A stretch of 64,000 bases of DNA from Ricinus communis (lineage: Eukaryota > Streptophyta > Magnoliopsida > Malpighiales > Euphorbiaceae). Positions 49,001 to 62,189 of this stretch are shown one piece after another (the first letter of the stretch is position 1; each line of letters opens with the position of its first letter). The notes below the pieces were generated by a model. It ran no database searches and was not told where the DNA came from. It saw only the letters and a list, made by a program, of their open reading frames with translations. A program made the position numbers and the translations under genes. The stretch spans positions 11,594,001-11,658,000 of the forward strand of contig NC_063257.1 in NCBI RefSeq assembly GCF_019578655.1. The letters are read 5' to 3'.

Positions 49001-52000
49001 CACTTTCCTTGACAAAAGTGCCAATTTTGTCTGCTGTCTCAACACTTAATCCCTTCTCCTCAACCTGCAGACATTTAAAATCACATTGAATAAAATGGTG
49101 AAACCATCAATTGAGGGTACACCATCATACTGGTAACACAAACAGAAAAGAAACATATAAATATCGATTGAGAGAAAATAATGACAGAAGCCAAAAAGAA
49201 AGGAATTAGGAAAAGGGAATAACATGACTATATTTAAATAACTAAAGAGAAAATAAACTTCAAAAAGCACTGACGAGAACATACATTATGCAAGTTTTTG
49301 AATACAGATTAATATGCAACCAAATAGAAAGAAACTCAATCATGCAAAAAAATTTCCACTTCAAATTTAGATTGCATAGTTTTAATTTATTTAACATTTT
49401 CTTGTAGAGAGAACCTCCAACTAATGAAAAATAGCATTTAACTAGTACGTAATTCCTTTTATTAGTCAGGATCAATAGCATTGTAATTAAAGCTGGTAAT
49501 AATAGCAGAGAAACCTGAAAAATAGATATACAAAAACTTGGAAATACATATATTTCAAATAACAATTTACATATATACAAGTATCACCTCTAGAATTCAC
49601 AATAAGGCAACAGCATGTTCAAGCAAATATAATGACTAAAGCACCAAATTAATAACTTACGTATCTCTGTAGAAATATTCACATTCAATTCCAGGACTTG
49701 TCGATTTCAGTAAATACATGACTGGATGAAACTTGATTCTAAATCTCTCAAATGAATGAGGCAGTTTGCCACAAATTCAAAAGTATGAGAAATCAATCTC
49801 ACTAGTCACTGTTATAATAATACATAACTGAATGTTGGTAGATTTTGATGCTATCTCATAATGTTATAGACATAGCTGAACTTCTAATCAAATTGAAAAG
49901 CAAGAGAATAGACTGGATTCAGTAATCCAGAAAATAGATTCTGAAAACAGAACATATAATTCAGCTGAAAGTAACTATAATGATACCTAACTGAATGTTT
50001 GTACAAACTTGCAGATATTATTTAACCAAGCATTTTTTTGTCATTAAACAAACATAATGGTTTCACTGTAGAATGTTCTTTTGTCAACTAAACCAAATCA
50101 TAAATATAAAACAAGATTCCTGCAATTATGTAATGCTCTTACCATTTCTTTTTTAACTTGTGAAAATGATTGCTTGTCTAGTTTGTCAACACTTGAACAA
50201 ATAGTACGGAACTTTTCAGGTGGCACTCCACAAATCTCTAACATGCCATCCAACAACTTCCTATGATTTAGCTTAACCTGTCAAACGAAAATCGAAAACC
50301 AGATTGAGTAAGCACTTCATATACTTTGTGGTTCAAACTTATATCCCAAAATGAATTGAAAAAATTGCAATAAATAACTCGGGTTAGCACTTTAAGCAAG
50401 TTCTGGACCACAATACGCAAAGGAAGGAACAAAATCATCTTATAGGCAGTATGCAGGTACCACAAGTATTGCTTAAATTGTCATGCTAATTTCATTAGCT
50501 TGAATGCTGCTTAAGAATGAGGGATTGCCAATACAATTCAATATAATCAAACTTCCTGAGACAATAATACAATTCAATATAATCAAACTTCCTGAGACAA
50601 TAATACGTAACAGCAAAACATTTTAAATTTTCATTCCAGAACTCTAACTTCAATATTAATCTTTCTTTTTTTGGGAAGACATAGCATTCATGGTTTCAAA
50701 GTGTTGCCATATCACCAACTCTCTAAAGGCAGCATTGTTATGCAATGCAATATGAGTTGATATATACATTCAAAGAATCAGCATTATCAAATACCGTAAC
50801 AAAATTATATCTCTTCAATTTGATTCATGCAAACTAAGATAGGGAAAAACAATTAGCAAGTCTTACTTTATATTCTCCAATGTTTAGTTCATCAAGCAAT
50901 TCTGTCAAAATCTTAACAATCTCGAAGTCTGGTCCCATTTCCTCATATTGACCAGCAATGTCAAAGTCGCATTGATAAAATTCACGGTATCTTCCCTTAG
51001 ATGGGTTGTCTCTTCTATACACTTTTGCTATCTGATACCTTTTAAAGGATGTGATACCATTCATAGCCACATATCTAGCAAATGGAACAGTCAAGTCATA
51101 CCGCAGAGAACAAAGCTCTCCACCCTGTGACATGTGAGGACAAAAAGTTATAACCATATATGACAGCTACAAATAATTAACTCCAATTTGCCCAAGTAAG
51201 ATCAAATAGAAAGTAGACCATAGAAAAACAGAAGTAGCAGATAAAAAAATGAAAGCATCGCAAGTTCAATAAAACAACAAACCTAACATTAAACACGCCC
51301 AGAGAGACTGATTAATCAGAAGACTATCAGTTGCAGTTCAACCAACATTAGTCTTCTTACCAATATACATATTATGACTAGAAATGCGGTACAAATAATT
51401 CAAAAAATCTTTGAAAGTTTTCAATTGTTATCCAACTAGACATTCTTATAGTTCAAAGACACTAGGATTAGATCAGATATCCATTTAACTATCACCCCAC
51501 CAGCCTAAAGAAATGAAATCCTACATGCAAATTTAGCATAATAAAGACTAGCCTGATGCCCAGGTGTATCATTGGAGGCTTTAAATGTATTTGTCGGAAA
51601 CCAAAACTCAGCTCTGTTTTCTTTTTCTGACAAATAAATTGCATTAGTTGTAACATGTTTTTATATATATTCAAAAGCAATGATAGAAGGAGAAAAACTA
51701 CAGTTACAACAACTGTAACAATGATAATAACATAACAGAAAAAATACTAACTAAAAAACATAAGTCATAAGCAACAGCAACAATATTAACTATGCATCAC
51801 TCATCCAATCAACACAAAATAATATATTTACCTGGTCTGCAAGATCATAAATTAATTTTGAATCCTCCCCATATTTCCCCATAAGAGTCTCTCTCAATTC
51901 AAATGCAGGAGTGTCTAGGGCTGTGGCGCCATGCCTCTTGAAAACCTCTGTTATTATTGAGAATGCTCTTTCTCTTATCGCCATTTGTTCTTTGGCAAAA

Positions 52001-54248
52001 TCACGAGTCCCCTGATATTATAAATCATATTTAGAAAAAAGAATGGTAGAGTACATTCAAGTCAAACAAGAAATAACCAGTCAAATGACTAGAATAAACT
52101 CTCTTCATAAATATGAATCGGTAAAACCCTTACATACAGATATCAATCTACACAAACCTTTTAATATAAATTTAGATAAAACAAAAAAAAAAGTCAAAAT
52201 AGGACCATTTATATTTAGTATGACAGTAATTTGCATTAATAAAATGTACAACACATTGGCATTATTGGATTGGTTTCTACAAGCAAAGACATACAAATTT
52301 CTATATATCTGGGATATCCATAAAAACAAAAGAAGTACTGCACACTTAATATGTTTAATAACATCCTCCCTTTGGTACAGGTACAGGTAACAAACACTTT
52401 ATCTATCTTCATATCATGTATTTAGCTTTTATAACTTACACCAGAAGAAAATGGTATCGACTATAGTCAGTTTGTTTTGACATTTCGTATTATCAGTAAC
52501 AGATTCTTAAGAAAAGATTATGGCTCCATTGCATAGTACAAGCATGATTTACTCCCTGTCCCATTGACTTCTAACTGTCATAAATAAAACCATGAACATA
52601 AATCAAGCTGCTCAATTTCTAATTTACTGCAAAAGCAAGTCACATCTTCAAATAAAGTCGAATATCATTGTGATAAACAAAATCACTTGCGTTAAATGAC
52701 ATTATTCACCATCCCTAAAGGCCAAACACCATATAAAACTTAATCAGGACATGCATCCTCATTCAATTTTTTGCTTCAGTTTATAATATTTAATACTTTA
52801 GTCGTCAATAATAGAAAACAAGTAAATAGGACTGACATGAGAATTTAAAGGCAGAATCAAACAAATGACAAATTTCAAGTGCAATTTATTACCTTTGGAA
52901 GTTTGGGAAGTCTTCTACTTTCATTACTTTCCACAATCTCTTTCACTTTCTGTACCATTTCATCAAACTCAGGTTCTTTTGGATCAAAATACAGCAAAAG
53001 ATCCCCAGCCCATTTTTCCAAGACCTGCAAACTGTCACTAGAATCCCCTCCTTTCCCCTGCAACCTATCCTTAATTAATTGTACAATCACACTAGTCCCT
53101 TTTCCAAGAACAGTCTTTTTCTTCTTCTTCTTTTCACCCTTCTTTACTGCCTTATCATCCTTTCCATTTATTTCAACTGCTTCGACCCTAATTCCACTCA
53201 TTAATTCCCCACCTTCAAGCACAACAAATGCTGCTATCCCCTCCCAAGCAACAACCTTCCATACAATGCCCAACAAACCATTCACTTCATGCACAAATTT
53301 CCCATTATCCTCCTCAAAACTTGAATTCAAGACCAATCTATAAGCATTCATTAAAACATCCTCATTAGCACATTTAATCTCGAACATACTAATTAATCCC
53401 TTTCTCAAACTTTCATTCCCTATTACATCCAAATTCATTTTCGCCCGGCACAAGCTACTCTTCCCCAATTTAAGAACTGCCGCAGCAAATGCTAAGACTG
53501 CTGGAATGGCATCATCCTCATAAACTTCATCCCGAGAATTCAATGCGACACGTGTCACAGAATGAACTAATTTCACAGCTTCTCTCAATCTGCCATTAAT
53601 TTTAGGAATTTTAGAAAACACTTCATTTTGTACTTTACCCACTAACATAGACCCATTAAGCAAAACCTTCATATCACCAGCAACCCAAGCACCATCCTTA
53701 TCAACATATCCGTCGCCGCTATCCAGAGTCCCAAATGCTGCCACATCAGCTTTACATGCTTCACAAGACAAAGCAGCTACAGCATCAACAACAGAAGCCA
53801 AACAAGTAGCTTCATGATCCAAAATAGCACAAATTCCATAGACATAAGCAGATGATTTTTCAATTAAAGCACCTTCTTCTTTAGTAACATCAATTGGATT
53901 ATCAAGACTAAATGATGTCTCTGATTTTGAATTTAGGGCTTCTGAAATTAAATTAGGGATAAATGTACGAATGCCAGCAGAATTAGCGGTGACAAGGAGC
54001 TTGTTAAGGAGGTAAGTGAGAGAGGCGCGAATTTCGAGTGGGGTAAACTTGTCAATAAGAAAGGTTTTTTTGCATGGTGTGAGAGAGCTTTGAGGGTTTT
54101 GATCGGCGAGCTGTAGTCTATCGAATGCTGATGAATCAATGCGTGGTTGTGATTTACCAGTGGCGATAGAGTAGAGAGAAGTGGAGGTAAGAGAGGAGCC
54201 TTTGCCTCCTAGGGTTATTACCGTTGATTCGCCTCTCTCGCCCGCCAT
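46090..54248 (-). CDS. Histidyl-tRNA synthetase, cytosolic type
   Basis: A class II aminoacyl-tRNA synthetase that charges tRNA-His. Seven exons are all joined in phase 0 at GT/AG sites: 54248-52893, 52011-51832, 51124-50867, 50277-50143, 49064-48783, 48597-48466 and 46407-46090 (TGA). The product is 886 aa. Exon 1 alone encodes a 452-aa N-terminal extension starting [10 protein letters not shown], with no evident transit peptide. Exons 2-7 encode a 434-aa core of normal HisRS length. It has [17 protein letters not shown], motif 2 ([20 protein letters not shown]), the histidine-binding HisA block [10 protein letters not shown], motif 3 and HisB ([25 protein letters not shown]), and a C-terminal anticodon-binding domain in exon 7. 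The length and layout match the plant cytosolic HisRS family, which also carries a long N-terminal extension. No break is visible, so it is very likely functional. Confidence 0.95.
48080..48290 (+). pseudogene. RNase H-like retroelement fragment in HisRS intron 6
   Basis: The plus strand encodes [18 protein letters not shown] with a short broken lead-in ([11 protein letters not shown], then a stop). Its pattern fits the C-terminal R-x-x-N-x-x-A-D-x-L-A block of the RNase H fold in plant LINEs and related host proteins. The surrounding intron (46408-48465, 2058 bp) is much longer than the other HisRS introns, consistent with an inserted element. It lies on the strand opposite to HisRS. Confidence 0.5.
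50530..50601. repeat. Perfect 36-bp tandem duplication in HisRS intron 3
   Basis: Two identical copies of AATACAATTCAATATAATCA... through GAGACAAT lie back to back. Confidence 0.9.
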
Positions 54249-54315
54249 TGGAAGTGTTCTGTTTTTGGTTCAAGACAGGAGTGAGTGAGCGAGAGAGGTG
54301 AAAATACTTTGGTGT

Positions 54316-54324
54316 TTAGGGTTT
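54316..54324 (-). promoter_or_regulatory. Telo-box upstream of HisRS
   Basis: The minus strand reads AAACCCTAA about 70 bp upstream of the HisRS start codon. Telo-boxes near the transcription start are common in plant genes for the translation machinery. Its role here is inferred from position and sequence only. Confidence 0.5.
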
Positions 54325-55386
54325 TAGAACTGTTCTGAATTACATATGTTTTTGCGTTAAATGTAGGCTATGGCGCAATTTGGACTCTGAACAATACTCG
54401 AACGGTTATTTTATTTTCTTTAGGTTATTTACGGAAATTCGTTTTTTTTACAGTACTAATAACATTTTTACTTCAAAAAATTTCAGCTTATAAAAATACA
54501 CTCTTTAAATATAAAAATTTACAAAAAATATGCTCGCTTTTAAAATTAAAAATTATATTGTCAGTGACTGAATTAATTTTACAATCTTATTTTTTACTGT
54601 ACAAAATATCACATTAATCTATAATAACTAATAAAGTAATTGAAATCCAACTCATTATTATAGCTTGATGGCTAATATATAACTAAAATGAGCTAATAAA
54701 TAATTAAATGAAGACTTTATTGTGATATTTTCTTTTTAATATTTAATCTTTTGAAAACGCCACATTAGTGACTTTTTATTTTTTTCTTTTGACCGATTGT
54801 TTTATTAATGAAGTTGTAGTTTTTTTTTTTCAAAAAAATATTATCCTAACTAGTACAGTAAAAATTAAACCTAATTTAATTTGCACTTTATAATAAAGTT
54901 AAAAATTTGACCTAATATGACGTATATTTTGATGCTTTTAGGTGAAAATGGTTGTATGTGTATTCTATATATGATTCTATAAGTAATACAATTAAAATTT
55001 AAAATTCTTGAAAAATTGAAATGAGTGTATATAGTTTTTGAAATTATTTTAACTTCAAAATTAATTAAAATACATAATTTATTAATATTTTTTTAATAAT
55101 ATAATTTGGTGAAAGTATCTTTAAACGGTTAAAAGAGTAATTGTTAACATAAAAAATAAATGAGATGATAATTTAATAAGTAGTACTAAGCTTCTCTTAA
55201 AAATCGGAGATTTTCAAGTCATTCAAATAATATTGAAGTAGCATCAAGTTAAAACATTATTTTAAATTAAATATATAAAAAGTAACAAAACATATTTTAA
55301 CTTCAATATTAGATTCACATTGTCTCATAAGCTTTGCAACTTTTTAAAAAAAATTCACTATCACCCATGATTTAGATATTATGGCT
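54325..55386. other. AT-rich intergenic region
   Basis: Apart from the HisRS upstream side, no gene, RNA or clear repeat was recognised. Confidence 0.45.
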
Positions 55387-55690
55387 AGGGCTATAAACAA
55401 ACCAAACGTCTTGTAAGCTACTCGAAGTTTGGCTCAATAAAAAGCTCGTTCAATATTGTTTATTTAGTTAATTTAGCTGAATTCGAGCTTAGTTACAAGC
55501 TCGATAATTATCAAGCTAAGCTTGAGCTTGACAGAGTTTTATTTGTTAGCTCGCGAGGTTGCTTGTTTATTAGCTCGCGAGCCTACTCGGGAGCTCAAAC
55601 TTAAGCTCAGTTCATTTAGAAAGCTCGTAAATAGGATCATGAGCAAGCTTGTTTATGAGCTCGTTTATAAGCTTGTTTCATAACTCGAAC
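55387..55690. repeat. AGCTCG-rich repeat, possible hAT-like remnant
   Basis: It starts TAGGGCTATAAACAAACC, similar to common hAT non-autonomous ends. It contains many GAGCTCG, AAGCTCGTT and GCTCGCGAG pieces in both orientations, giving strong potential for folding. No right end or 8-bp target duplication could be fixed. Confidence 0.4.
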
Positions 55691-58668
55691 TCAAGTTCGA
55701 ATTAATTTTTATTTTTAAATTTAAAATTTTGTATATAAATATCATATAATATTAATATTAATATTAATATATGTTATAAATATATTAATTATATTCCCTG
55801 TATAATATAGCAAAATCCTACGTCGGAATAACATTAATAAATAATGTTTCATATATATTTTCATATAATTTGATCTATTTGGATACTTTCAAATAAATTC
55901 AAGTTAAGAAATAGCCCACCAATTAAATGATTTAAAAGAATATATATGCAAGAGGTTATAGAAGATTGACAATATCTTTTAGTAATATTTCAGTAATATT
56001 CGTGGTGAGAGAGAGAGAGAAATGAAGGCAAGTCTTTGACATGAAAGAGAGAAGAAAGGAGATAACTAGCGCAAAAATCAAGATTACTCAGTTCTCTTGA
56101 TAAAAAAACGTATAAATATTAAAAAAAAAAGGTTAAAGATAAAAAAATGGAGGTAAATGTAATGATTTTAAAAATTGACACAGTGAGAGTAATTTTCTCT
56201 ATTTTCTTTGTTCAATTTTGATATATAAAATTGAAATTTATTTTTCTATTTTTTATTAATAAACTATATTTCTAGCTAGACAAAAATTTTAATACTAAAA
56301 AATAAAATTTTAATTATATTTTTAATATTATATTTAATTATATTAATCTAGTTGTCTCCTGTCTTCTCTCTTTCTCCTTCAACTCTACCAAAACTGGTGT
56401 ATCACCCACAATCTCAAAACAATATTTACAATAATAAACACACGGTTTATTATCGAACTACCAAACAAATTTCTTCAATTTAATCTCCATAGAATCATAA
56501 TTAAGATGGCTAAATATATTTTTAAGTTCTTAAATGATGACTCAAACTTAGTACTCATAAGTGTACGAATCGAATTATAGTAAGGGTAATGTTTACCACG
56601 AGGTTGATCTCATAAAAAATTGTGGAGCATGTATTATAAAGACTAACTATCACACAAAAACACTGAGAATTAATCAAAACACTCAAATTCAATATTTTGA
56701 AGAAATGAAAGATAAAACAAATGTAATAAACTATATTATAAATATGCAATGATTATGATGTATTTAAACTATATGATAAATTTAGTATTTAGCTTAGCCA
56801 TTTACTAAGTAATCCCCTTGTTTACTCTAAGCTTAAATCTAATGAATGAGATGGCAATCTCTCTTTTCCTTTAGCCATTCAAACTAATAATGCAACTAAA
56901 GTCTCTTACACCTACATAGATTGAAGTAAAGATGGTGTTTCTAATACATTCAACTTAAAGATTTTCATAACAAGTATTACTATTAAATTGATATGATGGT
57001 CAACTAACAACAATAATTGAAACTATTAAAGATATAAAGGTAAAGAAATCATCCATCAAAAAAATAAATATCAAGGTTCATACATAGCAAAAAGACTAAA
57101 CTAAATACTTATGAAACTAGCATAACATATTTAATCCAATTGTCATTGTAATTAAATAGAAAGAGATAAAAATAATACAAAAACAAAAGTTCCATTTAAA
57201 TTAAGAATCCATCAAGTAGGAAGATGATTGGTTCACACTATCCACTTCTTAAAAAACTCATTAGATTTAAAAGAACAGTGAAAAACTAAACTAAAGTGTT
57301 TGTGGAAAATGAACTATAAAGAATTGCAGAGAAAGGAATATTGGATAGATGTAGACTGAATGTCCTCTTATATAACTTATCTCCACTACTTGTAGAGATT
57401 CCTTTCGCAGAGTCCTCCTCCAAGTACAAAATTTCTAAGAGTTATCTTGTACAGCTTTTAACTGTCTTAACTTAAGTAAATAATTAATAATTATCCATAA
57501 TTACATAAAAGATTTTATTAATTTCCCATTGGCCTTTCATATAATCACCAGACCTGTAAAATTAGTAGTCCATACGCTTTTAATTATGGATCTTGGCAGT
57601 AAGAGCTTCACTTAAGTCTATTTATGAATATTTAGTTCGTATTCTCCCTTTTGACTATTAATACTTGAAATTAGATAATAAAGCTAAAGTGAGGTAATAA
57701 ATATATATTTTTATATATTATATATATAAAACATTACCAATAAATTACTAAAATACCTTAAATATATACATAATATGAACCTATCATTAAACTCTTCAAT
57801 TTTATTTTATTGAGTCATTTAATTTTTATTTTATTTTATTGAACTCTTATATATTTATTTTTATTTGCATTAAGGATTTAATGATTTTTAATTAAAGCAA
57901 AAATAAAAATATAAGAACTCAATAGAAAAACAAAAGTCGCATAAAATATATATAAAATAAAAGTTAAGGGCTCAATAAATAAAACAAAAAAATTTAAAAA
58001 CTTAATAACCAATTAAGACAATTAACTTTTTCTTTTTGGATAATCACATTTTAAATCTCTCTCTGCCACCATTACCACAACAACCCTCATCTTTTGTGCT
58101 GTTGATTTCAGTAAAGGGTAAACCATTGAATCCTTTGCTAAAGAGGTTCACTTAATTCTTTATCTAACACTTTTGAATTATGAACAACTTCTCCAAATTG
58201 AAACTGCAAATCCCTCCTTTGAAGAATACAAACTTGTTTCTCCCTGCTTCTATTGAAGCACCAGTTATGTCATTTTTGTAGCTAATGTGTCTAACTCCAC
58301 TAGAGTTGCACGTCTTGTGGCAAAACTAATAAAGAAAGAAATGGAGAACTCATCGACAAAAAAGTATAGCAGCAGTGGAGGTTTTTTATAAGAAATCAAG
58401 ATGGGTTGATCCTGGAAAACTTGATGGAAAATTATGTCTTAATGTAGTTGAGTAATATAGTATTGAGATCAATTAAAGAACAAAAAGAATCTAATTGAAT
58501 AATTAAGGATTGAAAGATCTTTTTAAATAGAAAAAGTTTACAATACCGGACTGAAAATCAATTGAAGAAGAATAAGAATATAATCAAACTAAACTTGATG
58601 GGGATATATGTTTGTATTTTGTAATTAGTACAAAAAGTTTATTTCACATACACCTTTAGGTTACAACT

Positions 58669-58722
<54 letters not shown>

Positions 58723-60289
58723 GTCCAAACCGGGCCTAAATATCTAATCTTTTATCTTCTTTTTTCGAGATTGTGGAGTTTAATAATACAAAGCTTTAAC
58801 TGCTACGACTTCTATTCTGATCCAACTCTTAGGCAATTTGCATAAGACTGGTGGGTAGAAAAAGAGTGAGTAAAAACTTAGTGAGATGACAAACAAATAA
58901 CAATAGAAAACTGATAAATAACTTAATATCATAATTCGTACTATAAATATAATCTGAAAACTGTTAACCAGCTAGACAAATGTTAATGATAAAATTTGAT
59001 AATTTTGAACTGATCTTAATAACAAAATTACAATAAAATCTAATATACACTTATAGATGTACCCCGACAATCCTCGCAATAATGGACGCAAATATGTCTT
59101 AACTAGCAGGCTAAAGCGCAAAATCTATGTCATACATGCCTCCCAAAGATGACCATCGAGTTTACGCCTTAAAGGCATATGTATACTAAATGTTGCCCCA
59201 AAGATAATATATCATTTGTTTATGTTACTGAATCAACACCTAACATTTAATGTGTGAACATTCAGGCTACATAAATGAATGTATACTATTCATCTAGTTG
59301 TATAAGATCTAATTTATAAATATCACAAAAATCCAAACTAACATTATTCGTCCCCAAGTTCTATTGAAAATATTTCAATCTTTTCTAGATTGAATTTACT
59401 AAAAACAAGAATTTTTCTCATAAAAGCATTTAAATAAAAATTATACATATAATATAATTAAAAATTACAATGTTATGAGCTTATCCAGTCACCTAATATG
59501 TAGGATCCGAACTGACTATACATTTCACTTAATTCACTAATTTTACTCTCTAAACAACTTTCGAGCACTTAATCCTATAAATCACATATATACATAATTT
59601 AAAAATAAATTTAAATTCTATAACCTAATAATTCTTGTCTAATATCTATTATTTAATTCTAACATTATTTTTATATAATCCTATAAATTATCTTCTTATT
59701 TAATTAATTTCATCGTAAATTCAGCAGTATCTCCTCTTTAAAGCGGACTAATTCTCTCCATAAAACGAGTCCATTTTCTGTTAATAACATTTTTATAATT
59801 ATAGTCACATGTTTATAGTCAAGTTGAATCTAAAATCCGTTTTTTTAGCTTGGAATCTTAAACTACTTACTATTCTCAACTTATCACAATTCACAAAATA
59901 TTAATATCCAATTCAACTTAATATAACTATTATTTAATTAAAATTTCCAATAAAATTACTATACAAGAATTATTAGCTACTTAAAATACTAATTATTTAA
60001 ATTATACCTAAATAAATTCAATTAATCAATATAAATTAGCTACCAAACTTAGTTCAACCAAATTAAATATTTAATTGTCTACTAAAATAATTAATTATTG
60101 ATAATTAACTTAAAATAATTAATCACATGATTAATTATCTATTAATGAATCCAATTAGACCAATCATACATACTTTAAGTTAATCTTTCAATTATTAATT
60201 AAATTATTACAATTACGATTTACTATCCATTCACTAATCACATTTATAAAAAGAAAAATCATTTTCTTTACCAAATTAACAATTAATTG
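55691..60289. other. Gene-free AT-rich region
   Basis: No credible coding sequence. 58700-60100 contains phrases seen in degenerate plant LTRs (GGTGGGTAGAAAAAGAGTGAG and following), so a worn solo LTR is possible but its ends could not be found. Small pieces are less AT-rich near 58070-58420 without a readable protein. Confidence 0.4.
58674..58719. repeat. (TA)n microsatellite
   Basis: About 45 bp of uninterrupted TA. Confidence 0.85.
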
Positions 60290-60685
60290 AAATCAATCTT
60301 TAGTAACAAAATAACACTTTTATTGCTAATGATATCTTTTAGCAGTAAAATTAGTTGCTACTAATACTCAATTTTTAGTAATGAAACAAAATTCTAGTTG
60401 CCAATGCTATACTTTTAACAACGAAATAGATGCTGTCAAAAATAATATTTTGGCAATAATAAAATTTCGCTACTAATTTGAAAATATTAGCAACAAAATC
60501 TATTGTTACTAATATTAATGTTTTGGCAACAACTCAAATTTTATTGCAAATTACTTACGACAACGTTTTTTAGCAGCAACATGCCATACCCCTTATATTT
60601 GCTGCTCTATACTTACAAGAACAATTTTTTTGTATTTTTAGCAGCAAAAATTAATGCTGTTAATTTCAGTATTTCTTGTAGAATT
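60290..60685. mobile_element. CACTA-like end with TTAGCAGCAAAA/TTGCTACTAA subterminal repeats (decayed)
   Basis: The segment has repeated short units TTAGCARCAAAA, TTGCTACTAAT and GTTGCCAAT in both orientations. It ends ATTTCTTGTAGAA near 60672-60684, close to the CACTA terminus ATTTCTTGTAGTG. The motif differs from that of the 253-1013 element, so it is a different family. The other end is not visible. Confidence 0.4.
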
Positions 60686-61037
60686 AATCTACTAATACTT
60701 AAGCCTAGAGTCAAGTTACTTACTTTTAAGGCAAAAATCATATTTGGGCCTCTGAACTTTACATTTTTTGTAACTAGGCCCATCATATTCTAATCAGTGT
60801 AATTAGACCCTCTAACTAAGAATTTTATTGTCACGCGGCCCTTAGCTTAATTTTCCAATAAAATAACACAATTTTGGCTAACGGTGTTAAGTTGTATAAT
60901 GTAAATAAAGGGCACCTAATTTGTGAAAGAACAAGAAATGGTTTATAAAAGAGGGATTTTAGATTTAGGGTTAGGTTATTTTGGAGAGAAAATCATTAAA
61001 GCTTGAAATTCGAAATCTTTCTGTGAAGAAATCAAGC

Positions 61038-61705
61038 AATGGCATCTCAACTAGAAAGCACAATGCCACATCAAAGCCAAACTCCAAGCACATACGAGGT
61101 TGGAGGCAGCAACAACTGTAGAGATCTTTTAAGCTTGAAATGCATGTGTGGTTAGAGACTGAAACTGATGATAGCAAGGACAAACAACAACATGAGGATA
61201 AAGTTTTACAAATATCCTCACTACAGCTTAAGTTTTGGAAAACTTAAATTTGCATTTTGGTTTGAATTGAGAAGTGAATTTTTTATTATCTTTTGTTTTG
61301 TAGTCCCACTGTGATCATTTTTAGTAGTATGATGATTAGATTAGTGAATGCAACGTGAAATTGCTATAAGTAAGGGAAATGAATTGGCTTGCAAGGTTGG
61401 AGTAGTCTCATATGCTTAATACTGAAGATGTGAATAATGAAATGCAACTGGTAAATGATGAGTTTAAAGCTTTGATTAGAGGATTTCATTCAGAGGTAAA
61501 AGAGAGAATTGAAGCTGTTAAATAAGAGATGGAAATGGTGATTTCAAGTGTAAATGAGGTTGTTAAGTAGGAAATTATTTTATTGAGGGCCAACCTGATA
61601 GAGGTGTCAAAAAATATGCAAAAAGTGAAGAAAAGTAGGGATTTGTATAAGGCTTTTTTCTTTGCTGGTTTAGCAATTGCTATATATGCCAAGTTCTTAT
61701 TGTAG
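61038..61705 (+). pseudogene. Small GRF-zinc-finger-like protein, broken (At4g04775-like type)
   Basis: The frame begins MASQLESTMPHQSQTPSTYE at 61038 and runs to KCMCG, the first cysteine pair expected in a GRF finger, then meets a stop. The rest of the finger is missing or unreadable. The 3' part (about 61440-61705) encodes a helical charged segment (VNDEFKALIRGFHSEVKERI), two internal stops, and a hydrophobic C-terminus AFFFAGLAIAIYAKFLL. A coiled coil followed by a C-terminal membrane segment is usual for this plant protein group, which often lies beside or inside MULEs. The assignment rests on layout and the CxCG pair only. Confidence 0.45.
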
Positions 61706-62189
61706 ATGTTATGTACTTGCTTATGTAATCCTCTTTATTTATCAATGAATAAGGTTGATGGGATTTGAGTAGTATAATTTTAGATTCGTCTTGATAAGTT
61801 ATCAATTGCCTGTTTAAACTGCTTGCATATGGATAATATAACAATTTGCAATCAAAATCTTAGAAAAATGAGTATAGAACACCGGGTTTGCAAAAAAAAG
61901 AGCTTACATTAACAAAATATAACCAAATAAATTGGTGAACATAGCATTACTGACATAAGTATACAATGATCAAATAATTATCCTGCTTTTTTCTAGCTTG
62001 GAATTGTTACACTGGTTACAATTATTAACTTGTCATAAGTATACAATGATCAGCGATCACAATATAAGCAAAGTGATATCATTTTTTTACTAGCTACAAT
62101 AACCGTAGTATAAAAAATACAGTTACCAAATTACAAAATTCACTAAATGATCAAGTTATAACAAAGCTCGTGCTGCCTTCTCTTCACAA

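Noticed and set aside
52879..53343. Plus-strand open frame of 154 codons
   Set aside because: Antisense to HisRS exon 1. The protein is serine/phenylalanine-rich as expected for a shadow frame.
58700..60100. A worn solo LTR
   Set aside because: Only scattered phrases look LTR-like, and neither a TG...CA border nor a target duplication could be found.
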